This document shows, piece by piece, positions 1 to 6,933 of a stretch of 11,354 nt of DNA. The translations under genes were made by a program, and so were the position numbers. Position 1 is the stretch's first letter. Every line of letters starts with the position of its first letter. The notes beneath the pieces are model-generated. The model had not been told where the DNA came from. It worked only from the letters and a program-made list of their open reading frames with translations, and ran no database searches. This DNA is from an uncultured Clostridia bacterium (GTDB lineage Bacteria; Bacillota; Clostridia; Oscillospirales; JAAYOS01), in the NCBI GenBank assembly GCA_944386395.1, contig CALXAZ010000002.1, forward strand, positions 1 through 11,354, read 5' to 3'.

Positions 1-1359
1 GCTGCGTTGACAGAGCTAAGCTATGCCGAACGGGCAGCATATGTAATGAACATGTTCTTAGATGAATTTTCGCTGGATGAGCTTCGCAGCTTTGCAGAAA
101 AGGCATATTCGTCGGATAAGTTTGGCAGTCGTGATCCTGCCCCCATTGTATCGACGAAAAACGATATTTATCTTGAGCTTTGGCACGGACCCACCTGTGC
201 CTTTAAAGATATGGCTCTACAAATGTTGCCTTATCTTCTTACAGCGTCGTTGAAAAAAAGCGGTCAACAGGAGACCGCACTGATACTTACTGCCACCTCA
301 GGCGATACAGGAAAGGCTGCTCTTGAAGGGTTTCGGGATATTCCCGATACAAAAATAATGGTTTTTTACCCTGAAGATGGAGTATCCCAAATACAGAAGC
401 TCCAAATGACTACGCAGCGCGGACACAATGTATCTGTAAAAGGAGTTCTTGGAAATTTCGATGATACTCAAACGGGTGTAAAAAGTATTTTTTCCTCTCC
501 TTCCATACATGATGAGGTATTAAAGGCAGGATGTCGCTTTTCCTCTGCAAATTCTATTAATTGGGGCAGACTCCTCCCTCAGATAGTTTACTATATCTCC
601 ACCTATTGTGATATGCTTAAATCACAAAAGGTCTCTGTCGGAGAAAAACTGAACTTCTGTGTTCCAACAGGTAATTTTGGAAACATTCTTGCCGCCTACT
701 ATGCTATGCGCATGGGGCTTCCAGTAAACCGTCTTATTTGCGCATCAAACGAGAATAATATTTTAACCGATTTCATTCATACCGGTATTTACGATAGGAA
801 CAGGGAATTTCACACTACCATATCTCCATCTATGGATATTCTCATATCTAGCAACCTGGAAAGGCTGCTGTTTGATATAAACGGAGGCAACGATAGCCAG
901 GTTGCATCCTTTATGCAGATGCTTAATAGTTTCGGAAAATACTCGGTAGATTCTGAAGTCATGGAAAAAGTCAATAGTATTTTTTGGGCAGATTTCTGCG
1001 ATGACAAAGAGACCGCAGAAGTAATAAAGACAACATGGGAGCGCGATTCATATTTAATTGATCCTCATACGGCCGTTGCCGCCGGTGTAAAGCAAAAATA
1101 TGTACAGCAAACCGGAGATACAACAAAAACAATAATCGTCTCGACAGCAAACCCATACAAATTTTGTTCTAGTGTTCTGAATGCTCTTGGAGAGAGCTTT
1201 TCTGGTGAAGGGCTTGAGCTTATAAAGCAGATGGAGAAAGTTACACACGTAACTGCACCATCAAGTATAACAGATCTTGCAGGACTGCCAGAACGTTTCA
1301 CCGGAGCCATAGAAAAGGGAGATATGGCAGGCGCAGTATTACAGTTTGCAAAAACGTAA
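1..1359 (+). CDS. thrC: Threonine synthase, 5'-partial
   Basis: PLP-dependent enzyme that converts O-phospho-L-homoserine to L-threonine, the last step of threonine biosynthesis, in the cytoplasm. The frame is open from base 1 and gives 452 residues before the TAA. Visible signatures are HGPTCAFKD, with the Schiff-base lysine at about residue 69 of the partial frame, the phosphate-binding TATSGDTGKAAL (about 97-108), PTGNFGN (about 222-228) and STANPYKF near the C-terminus. The first visible residues align inside the family's N-terminal domain, just before the usual SYAE-like stretch, so I estimate about 45 residues lie left of the window. The total would then be near 495, usual for this class. 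The TTG at base 7 is therefore not the likely start. The gene ends inside a strong terminator hairpin. Identification is very secure; only the start is missing. Confidence 0.96.
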   Translation, partial: AALTELSYAERAAYVMNMFLDEFSLDELRSFAEKAYSSDKFGSRDPAPIVSTKNDIYLELWHGPTCAFKDMALQMLPYLLTASLKKSGQQETALILTATSGDTGKAALEGFRDIPDTKIMVFYPEDGVSQIQKLQMTTQRGHNVSVKGVLGNFDDTQTGVKSIFSSPSIHDEVLKAGCRFSSANSINWGRLLPQIVYYISTYCDMLKSQKVSVGEKLNFCVPTGNFGNILAAYYAMRMGLPVNRLICASNENNILTDFIHTGIYDRNREFHTTISPSMDILISSNLERLLFDINGGNDSQVASFMQMLNSFGKYSVDSEVMEKVNSIFWADFCDDKETAEVIKTTWERDSYLIDPHTAVAAGVKQKYVQQTGDTTKTIIVSTANPYKFCSSVLNALGESFSGEGLELIKQMEKVTHVTAPSSITDLAGLPERFTGAIEKGDMAGAVLQFAKT

Positions 1360-1383
1360 GCTGGGATAACCCAGCTTACGTTT
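1352..1383. terminator. Perfect hairpin terminator of thrC, probably bidirectional
   Basis: A perfect 14-bp inverted repeat (1352-1365 with 1370-1383) encloses the 4-base loop ATAA and contains the thrC stop codon in its left arm. The right arm ends in TTT and is followed after CCGGC by another T-rich run. On the minus strand the same hairpin, ending in a TTTT run, lies 11 bases beyond the stop of the DUF1540 gene. It can therefore serve both convergent genes. Confidence 0.8.
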
Positions 1384-1394
1384 CCGGCTTATTT

Positions 1395-1574
1395 TTACTT
1401 GCAGTTGCTAGAGCATTCAAAGGTAGAGCACATTGTTGCCTTTTTTGAGTCAGCACTATCGGTGCCAACAAGAATAGAGGGCGCCTTGCATTCATTGCCC
1501 TGGCAGTGATAAATGCAGTTCGCAGCCGTGCATGAAACTCCAGGAAGAGTACCTTTTTTGTCGTGATTATACAT
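1395..1574 (-). CDS. Small cysteine-rich DUF1540 protein
   Basis: A 59-residue cytoplasmic-type protein with no signal peptide or membrane segment. It has seven cysteines, at positions 15, 20, 24, 29, 49, 54 and 58, in the pattern VSC-x4-C-x3-C-x4-C, then TxCxTFEC and a terminal NCK. The motif VSCTAANCIYH, a short linker and a C-terminal CxTFxC block match the DUF1540 family of Firmicutes, whose function is unknown; metal binding is plausible from the cysteines but is inference. The start is the ATG at 1574, because AAAGGAG lies 8 bases upstream of it; an in-frame upstream ATG six codons earlier sits before that site and would not be served by it. The gene stands alone, convergent with thrC and divergent from the metallophosphoesterase gene. 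Confidence 0.82.
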   Translation of the reverse strand: MYNHDKKGTLPGVSCTAANCIYHCQGNECKAPSILVGTDSADSKKATMCSTFECSSNCK

Positions 1575-1582
1575 TTTGTTAT

Positions 1583-1589
1583 CTCCTTT
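1583..1589 (-). promoter_or_regulatory. Ribosome binding site of the DUF1540 gene
   Basis: AAAGGAG on the minus strand, 8 bases before the ATG at 1574. It decides the start over the ATG six codons upstream, whose own codon lies on the far side of this site. Confidence 0.75.
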
Positions 1590-1646
1590 CAAGTTCTGCC
1601 TTCTGGCAGATTTAGTTTCTGCGATTAAAGAAAAAATATTCGAGAT

Positions 1647-1651
1647 GGAGG
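1647..1651 (+). promoter_or_regulatory. Ribosome binding site of the metallophosphoesterase gene
   Basis: GGAGG, 5 bases before the ATG at 1657. It overlaps an earlier in-frame ATG (1645), which therefore cannot be served by it; this sets the start at 1657. Confidence 0.75.
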
Positions 1652-1656
1652 TATCT

Positions 1657-2352
1657 ATGTCGCTATATACGATAGGTGATTTGCACCTGTCATTAAATAC
1701 CGAAAAGCCTATGGATGTTTTTGGTGGTGCATGGGTTGGATATGTTGAAAAAATTGAAGCAGGGTTCAGCGAAATAACAGACGATGATACGGTAGTACTT
1801 TGTGGAGATATATCTTGGGGGATGAGCCTTGATGAGTCTGAAAAAGATTTTCTCTTTATATCACATCTGCCAGGTAAAAAAATAATATTGAAAGGTAATC
1901 ACGATTACTGGTGGACTACTGCAGCAAAAATGAAGCGCTTTTTTGCAGAAAAAGAGATATGCAATATTGAAATTTTGCATAACAACTGTTTTTTTTATGA
2001 GAATATGGCTATATGCGGTACAAGAGGATGGTTTTTTGAAGAGGAATATGGAAATGAGCGCGACGAAAAGGTATATCGCAGAGAGGTTATGAGACTGGAG
2101 ACATCCTTAAAAGCCGCAAAGGCTCATTCTATAGAAAAAATATTGGTATTTTTGCACTATCCACCGATTTTTCAGGGCTATGAATGCCCAGATATTCTGC
2201 ATCTTCTTGATAATTACAATGTCGCATTGTGCTGCTATGGTCATCTTCATGGTTTCAGCCACAGGAGGGCAATTCAAGGCAAGGTTCATCATACTGAATT
2301 TCAACTTGTGTCTGCTGATTATTTAAATTTTAAGCCCATAAAAATTATTTGA
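1657..2352 (+). CDS. Calcineurin-like metallophosphoesterase
   Basis: A 231-residue cytoplasmic protein of the two-metal calcineurin-like phosphoesterase superfamily (Metallophos fold). The full ligand set is visible: GDLH (D8, H10), GDISWG (D51), KGNHD (N81, H82), LHYPP (H167) and YGHLHG (H196, H198). The substrate cannot be read from the sequence; members of this bacterial subgroup are usually annotated only as phosphohydrolases or Ser/Thr phosphatases. The start is set by GGAGG before 1657, so the residues encoded from 1576 to 1656 are excluded. It is followed after 89 bases by tig with no terminator in between, so read-through into the tig-clp cluster is possible. The divergent gene is the small DUF1540 protein, 82 bases away. 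The fold is sure and the biological role unknown. Confidence 0.9.
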   Translation: MSLYTIGDLHLSLNTEKPMDVFGGAWVGYVEKIEAGFSEITDDDTVVLCGDISWGMSLDESEKDFLFISHLPGKKIILKGNHDYWWTTAAKMKRFFAEKEICNIEILHNNCFFYENMAICGTRGWFFEEEYGNERDEKVYRREVMRLETSLKAAKAHSIEKILVFLHYPPIFQGYECPDILHLLDNYNVALCCYGHLHGFSHRRAIQGKVHHTEFQLVSADYLNFKPIKII

Positions 2353-2393
2353 AAAGGTATGGTAATCCTGTTAAATTTTTGATAGAATATATT
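2349..2393 (+). promoter_or_regulatory. tig: Candidate promoter region for tig
   Basis: Two overlapping, imperfect options are seen. One is TTGAAA (2349-2354), 17 bases, TAAATT (2372-2377). The other is an extended -10 TGATAGAAT with its hexamer at 2383-2388 and a poor -35. Both lie just after the metallophosphoesterase stop codon. Neither is consensus, so the assignment is weak. Confidence 0.35.
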
Positions 2394-2400
2394 AGATACG

Positions 2401-2425
2401 AATAGTCGGGCAGAGCACGGCTATT
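2401..2425 (+). other. Hairpin in the tig 5' leader
   Basis: AATAGTCG (2401-2408) pairs with CGGCTATT (2418-2425): eight pairs including one U-G wobble, closing a 9-base loop. The right arm ends 3 bases before the AGGAGG ribosome binding site at 2429. It is not followed by a T run, so it is not a terminator. It could stabilise the leader or tune initiation, but no known riboswitch or protein site is recognised. Confidence 0.5.
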
Positions 2426-2428
2426 GTC

Positions 2429-2434
2429 AGGAGG
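2429..2434 (+). promoter_or_regulatory. tig: Ribosome binding site of tig
   Basis: AGGAGG, 7 bases before the ATG at 2442. It overrides an in-frame TTG at 2424 that would add six residues. Confidence 0.85.
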
Positions 2435-2441
2435 AAGAACA

Positions 2442-3845
2442 ATGAATTTGAAAAACACCGAGAAAAAAGAAAAAAGCACAATAGAGCTGACCATCGAAGT
2501 CACTGCTGATGAATTTGAAGCGGCATGCCAGTCAGCCTATAAAAAGAACTCAAAAAAGATAACCGTGCCGGGTTTTCGTAAGGGAAAAGCTCCGCGCAAG
2601 ATGATCGAAAAGCTCTATGGCGCATCATTTTTCTGGGAAGATGCAGTAAACGAATCCTATCCTGCGGCTTATGAAGCAGCGCTTGCTGAGGCTGGAATAG
2701 AGCCGGTTGCAAAAGCCGAAATGGATGTTATCGATATCAATGAAAATGGTTATACTTTCAAGGCTATAGTAACTGTTAAGCCAGAAGTTTCTGTTTCCAA
2801 TTACAAGGGAATCAAGGCGGAAAAGCCGGTGTTTGAGGTTACGGATGCCGATGTGGACGCTGAGATTGAGCGTACACGCAAGCGTAACGCAAGAATCGAA
2901 ACTGTTGATCGTGAAGCGAAAGAAGGCGATACAGCAGTAATAGATTTTGAGGGGTTTCTCAATGGTGAACCATTTGAGGGAGGCAAGGGCGAGGCTTTCA
3001 GCCTTGAACTCGGCTCTGGTCAGTTTATCCCTGGATTTGAGGAACAGCTTATCGGGACAAAAGCCGGCGACGAGCGCGACCTGAATGTTACTTTTCCTGA
3101 AGAATATCATGCAGAGGAGCTTGCTGGTAAAGCAGTAGTATTTAAGGTAAAAGTACATGAAATAAAAGAATCAATCCTTCCTGATCTTGACGACGAGTTT
3201 GCAAAAGACGTTTCTGAATTCGACACCCTTGACGAATATAAGGAAGATGTAAAAAAACAGCTTATCGCTTCGAGAGAAGAAAGTGCGCAGAACATATTTG
3301 AAAATTCTGTTCTCGAAAAGCTGCTTGAAAACACCGAAGTTGAGCTTCCTGACGCAATGATTGAGAATCAGATCGATTCTATAATTGAAAATTTCACATA
3401 TCAGCTCAGCGCACAGGGGATGGATTTCAATTCATATGCTGAAATGATGGGGATGAAGCTTGAAGACATGAGGCAGATGTATCGCCCCCAGGCGGAGCAT
3501 CAGCTGAAGATGAACCTTGCTCTTGAAAAAATAGCTGAAATAGAAAACTTCGAATTTAGCGACGAAGATGTTGATGCCGAGTATAATAAAATCTCCGAAC
3601 AGTATAATATGCCGGTAGAACAGGTTAAGATACTTCTGCCGGTTGATTCCCTAAAGAGAGATATGGGCATGCAGAAGGCCTCAGACCTCGTACGGGAAAG
3701 TGCCATTGCCGAATCTCCAAAAGCAGAGGAAGAAGAAAAGCCCAAGAAAACAAGGACTAAAAAATCAGAAGAAAAGGATGAGACTGAAGCAAAGCCGAAA
3801 AAGACCCGTAAAAAGGTTGAACCGGAAGAGCAGAAGACAGAATAG
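2442..3845 (+). CDS. tig: Trigger factor, ribosome-associated chaperone and prolyl isomerase
   Basis: A 467-residue cytoplasmic chaperone that docks at the ribosome exit tunnel and shields nascent chains. The N-terminal domain holds the ribosome-binding signature GFRKGKAP (44-51). A FKBP-type peptidyl-prolyl isomerase domain follows at about 160-242 (EGDTAVIDFEGF, FIPGFEEQLIG, VVFKVKVHEIKE). The helical C-terminal substrate-binding domain runs from about 250 to 415. After that comes a charged, low-complexity tail (about 425-467) rich in Lys, Glu and Thr, with KPKKTR at 433-438 and again at 451-456; it makes the protein roughly 40 residues longer than the usual 430 or so. The start is fixed by AGGAGG before 2442. 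clpP follows after 24 bases with no terminator. The grouping of tig with clpP and clpX is common in bacteria and links folding to degradation. Confidence 0.97.
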   Translation: MNLKNTEKKEKSTIELTIEVTADEFEAACQSAYKKNSKKITVPGFRKGKAPRKMIEKLYGASFFWEDAVNESYPAAYEAALAEAGIEPVAKAEMDVIDINENGYTFKAIVTVKPEVSVSNYKGIKAEKPVFEVTDADVDAEIERTRKRNARIETVDREAKEGDTAVIDFEGFLNGEPFEGGKGEAFSLELGSGQFIPGFEEQLIGTKAGDERDLNVTFPEEYHAEELAGKAVVFKVKVHEIKESILPDLDDEFAKDVSEFDTLDEYKEDVKKQLIASREESAQNIFENSVLEKLLENTEVELPDAMIENQIDSIIENFTYQLSAQGMDFNSYAEMMGMKLEDMRQMYRPQAEHQLKMNLALEKIAEIENFEFSDEDVDAEYNKISEQYNMPVEQVKILLPVDSLKRDMGMQKASDLVRESAIAESPKAEEEEKPKKTRTKKSEEKDETEAKPKKTRKKVEPEEQKTE

Positions 3846-3869
3846 CCTTTTCCATCAAGGAGTGATCTT

Positions 3870-4451
3870 ATGAGTTTGGTACCAGTAGTAGTCGAACAGA
3901 CAAACCGTGGAGAGCGTTCATACGACATTTTTTCACGTTTGCTTAACGACCGGATAATTTTCCTCTCAGAGGAAGTAAATGATGTGACAGCGAGTCTCGT
4001 TGTAGCGCAGCTGCTTTTCCTCGAGGGGCAGGATCCTGACAAGGACATTCAGTTTTATATCAACAGCCCCGGTGGTTCCATAAGCTCGGGTATGGCAATT
4101 TATGACACAATGCAGTACATTAAGTGTGATGTTTCAACTATCTGTATCGGTATGGCTGCCAGCATGGGTGCGTTTCTGCTTTCTGCGGGAACTAAGGGCA
4201 AGCGCATGGCGCTTCCAAATTCTGAGATAATGATACATCAGCCTCTCGGCGGTATGCAGGGTCAGGCTACCGATATTAAGATCCATGCAGATCATATTAT
4301 CCGTATAAAAGACAAAATGAACCACATTCTTGCTGAAAACTGCGGCAAGCCAGTCGAAGAGGTTGCACGTGATACAGAACGCGACAACTTCATGACAGCA
4401 GAAGAAGCCAAAAATTATGGTCTTATAGACAAGGTAATATATCAGCGATAA
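3870..4451 (+). CDS. clpP: ATP-dependent Clp protease proteolytic subunit ClpP
   Basis: A 193-residue serine protease subunit that forms the two-ring, 14-subunit degradation chamber fed by ClpX or ClpA/ClpC-type unfoldases. The catalytic triad is visible: Ser98 in GMAASMGAF, His123 in MIHQPLGG and Asp172 in ERDNFMTAEEA. The INSPGGS oxyanion-hole motif lies at 64-70 and the length is typical. The N-terminus, including VPVVVEQTNRGERSYD, matches the propeptide and axial-loop region of the family. AAGGAG lies 7 bases before the start. clpX follows after 15 bases, so the two are surely cotranscribed. I see no CtsR or CIRCE operator directly upstream; if this clpP is stress-induced, the control lies elsewhere or upstream of tig. 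Confidence 0.98.
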   Translation: MSLVPVVVEQTNRGERSYDIFSRLLNDRIIFLSEEVNDVTASLVVAQLLFLEGQDPDKDIQFYINSPGGSISSGMAIYDTMQYIKCDVSTICIGMAASMGAFLLSAGTKGKRMALPNSEIMIHQPLGGMQGQATDIKIHADHIIRIKDKMNHILAENCGKPVEEVARDTERDNFMTAEEAKNYGLIDKVIYQR

Positions 4452-4466
4452 AGCTAGGAGCATATA

Positions 4467-5774
4467 ATGCCAACAAGAAACGATAACAAATCTATACGCT
4501 GCTCTTTCTGCGGAAAGCATCAGGAGCAAGTGGATCGTCTCATCGCAGGTCCTGGAGCATATATTTGTAACGAGTGTATACATCTGTGTATGAGTATTCT
4601 GGATGATGATTATGATGTCCATTCGCACGTTGCAAAAAGTGTTGTAGAAGCACTCAAGCCAAAAGATATACGCCGTTTTCTCGATGACTATGTAATAGGG
4701 CAGGACGAGGCTAAAAAGACTCTTGCGGTAGCTGTATATAATCACTACAAGAGGATAAATTCCACCGAAATAAACGATGTTGAGCTTCAAAAAAGCAACA
4801 TTCTTATGCTGGGTCCCACAGGCTCAGGAAAGACTTTTATTGCACAAACTTTAGCGAAGATCCTTAATGTCCCATTTGCTATTGCTGATGCAACGACTCT
4901 TACGGAAGCGGGTTACGTTGGCGAAGATGTTGAAAATATACTTCTGCGCTTAATACAGGCCGCTGATTATGATGTAGAGCTTGCTGAAAAGGGTATCATT
5001 TATATCGATGAAATAGACAAGATTACCCGGAAGAGCGAAAACGCATCGATAACACGTGACGTGAGTGGTGAAGGCGTTCAACAGGCGCTTCTCAAGATAC
5101 TTGAGGGTACAGTTGCAAATGTACCGCCGCAGGGCGGACGCAAGCATCCTCATCAGGAATTTATTCAGATAGATACGTCAAACATACTCTTTATATGTGG
5201 AGGTGCCTTTGATGGCATCGAAAAGGTTATTGAAAATCGCATAGGTAAAAAGGGAATTGGCTTTGGCGCCGATATCAAGAAGAAGAACGAATTCGATCGC
5301 AATACGCTTTTGAAGGATATACAGCCGTATGATCTTCTAAAGTTTGGTATAATTCCTGAGCTTGTCGGTCGTTTACCAGTAATTGCTCCATTGCAGTCTC
5401 TTAGCAAAGAAGAGCTTATCCGCATTTTGACGGAACCAAAGAATGCTCTTATAAAACAATACGCAAAACTGCTTGAATTGGATGAGGTGGAGCTTGAGGT
5501 AACAAGAGAGGCGCTTGAGGCGATTGCTGATAAAGCACTGGAACGTAATATTGGTGCTCGTGGATTGCGTGCCGTTATAGAAAATATTATGACGGATATA
5601 ATGTATGAGATACCTTCCGACAGGAGTATTATTAAGGTAATTATTACACCGGAGTGTGTTAACCAAAACAAGCTCCCCGATGTGATTCGTGATGAGAGCC
5701 GGCTGGCACTCGAGACACCTACGGAAAATGGTCGCATACTAGGACGTACCTCTGAGACAAAAAGTGTTTCATAA
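4467..5774 (+). CDS. clpX: ATP-dependent Clp protease ATP-binding subunit ClpX
   Basis: A 435-residue AAA+ unfoldase that recognises tagged substrates and threads them into ClpP. The N-terminal zinc-binding domain has Cys12, Cys15, Cys34 and Cys37. Next come Walker A GPTGSGKT (116-123), pore loop GYVG (149-152), Walker B IIYIDEID (177-184), the second pore element GGRKHP (223-228) and the IGF loop (264-266) that docks on ClpP. The arginine finger lies in ELVGRLP (Arg302) and sensor 2 in GARGLR (363-368). All functional landmarks are intact. TAGGAG lies 6 bases before the ATG. No lon gene follows, unlike many clostridial loci; instead the cluster ends at a strong terminator 2 bases after the stop codon. 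Confidence 0.98.
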   Translation: MPTRNDNKSIRCSFCGKHQEQVDRLIAGPGAYICNECIHLCMSILDDDYDVHSHVAKSVVEALKPKDIRRFLDDYVIGQDEAKKTLAVAVYNHYKRINSTEINDVELQKSNILMLGPTGSGKTFIAQTLAKILNVPFAIADATTLTEAGYVGEDVENILLRLIQAADYDVELAEKGIIYIDEIDKITRKSENASITRDVSGEGVQQALLKILEGTVANVPPQGGRKHPHQEFIQIDTSNILFICGGAFDGIEKVIENRIGKKGIGFGADIKKKNEFDRNTLLKDIQPYDLLKFGIIPELVGRLPVIAPLQSLSKEELIRILTEPKNALIKQYAKLLELDEVELEVTREALEAIADKALERNIGARGLRAVIENIMTDIMYEIPSDRSIIKVIITPECVNQNKLPDVIRDESRLALETPTENGRILGRTSETKSVS

Positions 5775-5775
5775 A

Positions 5776-5821
5776 TATCAAAATAAAAAGGCGATGTTTT
5801 CATCGCCTTTTTATTTTGATA
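5776..5821. terminator. Shared bidirectional terminator of clpX and the DHHW gene
   Basis: A perfect 21-bp inverted repeat (5776-5796 with 5801-5821) around a TTTT loop. The core GGCGATG/CATCGCC is flanked by A-rich and T-rich runs, giving a GC stem followed by CTTTTTATTTT on both strands, the form of an efficient intrinsic terminator in either direction. It starts 2 bases after the clpX stop codon and contains the stop codon of the convergent DHHW gene (5811-5813) in its right arm. Confidence 0.93.
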
Positions 5822-6923
5822 AAATTCCAATATCCTTATCACTAGAAAATCCGCTAAGATTGTATAGAATAAGGACATCTGTTATTCCATTTTCTTTGAT
5901 ATAGTCGACAACAGGCATTTTAAAATATCGCAGATCAATCATGTGTACTTCTTCATAATCTGGTACGGCAAATTGGGCAAATGTGTTTGCATATGAATCT
6001 TTAATTATGAGTAATTTCTCGTCATTTTTGTTGTCGGAACATACCTTAGTAACCGATTGATTGGCATTGAAAAAGACCGAATATTTATCCTTCTTTTCAA
6101 GGTAGCTCATTTCGTATATGCTTTTATTTATGTTTCCGTCTAGATTATATTCAACGCTATAAGAACTAACAGGATTATACGCTGTTATAATATCTGGTTG
6201 CGCATCAAAAGGTACAACTTTGGAATAAGTAGTGCCAAGAAAATCCTCCGACAAAATTTCCTCATTATAATTCTCGGAGGAAAAGTCTTTTCCGTTTAAT
6301 GCTCTCCAGTATTCGTATGCGTACTTTGCTCCGAGGCTCGTCCAATGATGATCTGTGCGATAGTATATATACTCTGAGCGGTGTTCAATTAGTGGGCTTG
6401 ATACGTCCACAAAAGATAATCCTGCATTTTCAGCACTGTTAAGAAGCTCAGATTGATCGACTTCTGGAGTATACTTGGGAAGTTTTTCAGCAAGTACATA
6501 CGATGCTGTAGGTACCAGCATTGTTTGAACCTCTATGCCAAGCTCCGACATGACCCTTTCTGTAAAATCAGCAAGTGTAGTTATATTTTGCTCAAACCTT
6601 TCAGAGTCTATATTGATAAAACACTCTATAAGATAATTGTCATCTGCAAAATATACTCCGCCGGAGTCTTTTTTCGCAAGGAGCTGCTCTGAAAGAGTTT
6701 TAAGACCTATCCATTTTTCCCGAAAAGGAAACTGATCGGTAACATAATTTTCAAAGTCCTCTGTAAATTTTCCATTTAAAAGGTTTGACAGAGAGAATTC
6801 TGGTTTTCCCGCAAGATATCTGTTTTCATTTTCAGAGAAAACTCTGTCCGGTATTATCAGATTTATTGCTGCCAGAATAAACACTGTCAAAAGGAAAGTT
6901 ATTGTAATGGCTTTTGCTTTCAT
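5811..6923 (-). CDS. DHHW-family membrane-anchored protein, AlgJ/AlgX-like
   Basis: A 370-residue protein with one hydrophobic N-terminal segment (about 5-24), most likely an uncleaved signal anchor leaving the rest outside the membrane. The segment is followed by the family's FSENENRYLAGKPEFS-type block (about 29-44). The name-giving DHHW motif is at 191-194 (YRTDHHWTSLG). A late KDSYANTF (Ser310) resembles the SGNH-hydrolase nucleophile block. In AlgX and AlgJ of alginate O-acetylation, a D-x-H motif and a later Ser form the catalytic triad; here D191, H193 and S310 are the natural counterparts by order and spacing (inference). The gene sits 8 bases after the MBOAT gene, and its ribosome binding site overlaps that gene's stop codon, so the two are translationally coupled. 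Likely role: transfer of an acyl group to an extracellular polymer. The polymer is unknown. Confidence 0.85.
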   Translation of the reverse strand: MKAKAITITFLLTVFILAAINLIIPDRVFSENENRYLAGKPEFSLSNLLNGKFTEDFENYVTDQFPFREKWIGLKTLSEQLLAKKDSGGVYFADDNYLIECFINIDSERFEQNITTLADFTERVMSELGIEVQTMLVPTASYVLAEKLPKYTPEVDQSELLNSAENAGLSFVDVSSPLIEHRSEYIYYRTDHHWTSLGAKYAYEYWRALNGKDFSSENYNEEILSEDFLGTTYSKVVPFDAQPDIITAYNPVSSYSVEYNLDGNINKSIYEMSYLEKKDKYSVFFNANQSVTKVCSDNKNDEKLLIIKDSYANTFAQFAVPDYEEVHMIDLRYFKMPVVDYIKENGITDVLILYNLSGFSSDKDIGILSK

Positions 6924-6927
6924 ATGA

Positions 6928-6933
6928 CCTCCT
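6928..6933 (-). promoter_or_regulatory. Ribosome binding site of the DHHW gene, overlapping the MBOAT stop
   Basis: AGGAGG on the minus strand, 4 bases before the ATG at 6923. Its first two bases are shared with the TAG stop codon of the MBOAT gene (6934-6932), so ribosomes finishing the first gene can restart at once on the second. Confidence 0.8.

Noticed and set aside
7..9. TTG as a possible start of threonine synthase
   Set aside because: The frame is open to base 1 and the N-terminal domain of the family is incomplete here; the gene continues to the left.
1595..1610. 6-bp hairpin TCTGCC-TTCT-GGCAGA between the DUF1540 and metallophosphoesterase genes
   Set aside because: Too short to interpret; no clear T run and not positioned at a ribosome binding site.
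2424..2426. TTG start adding six residues to trigger factor
   Set aside because: It lies upstream of the AGGAGG site that clearly serves the ATG at 2442, and the extra residues would be encoded by the ribosome binding site itself.
2625..3158. 177-codon minus-strand open frame opposite tig
   Set aside because: Antisense to an intact conserved domain, with no recognisable motif.
4134..4790. 218-codon minus-strand open frame opposite clpP/clpX
   Set aside because: It lies wholly over two certain genes, spans their junction and resembles no family; it is a shadow of their codon use.
5165..5878. 237-codon minus-strand open frame opposite clpX
   Set aside because: It overlaps certain coding sequence and the terminator, and its Ser/Ile-rich composition is typical of an antisense shadow.
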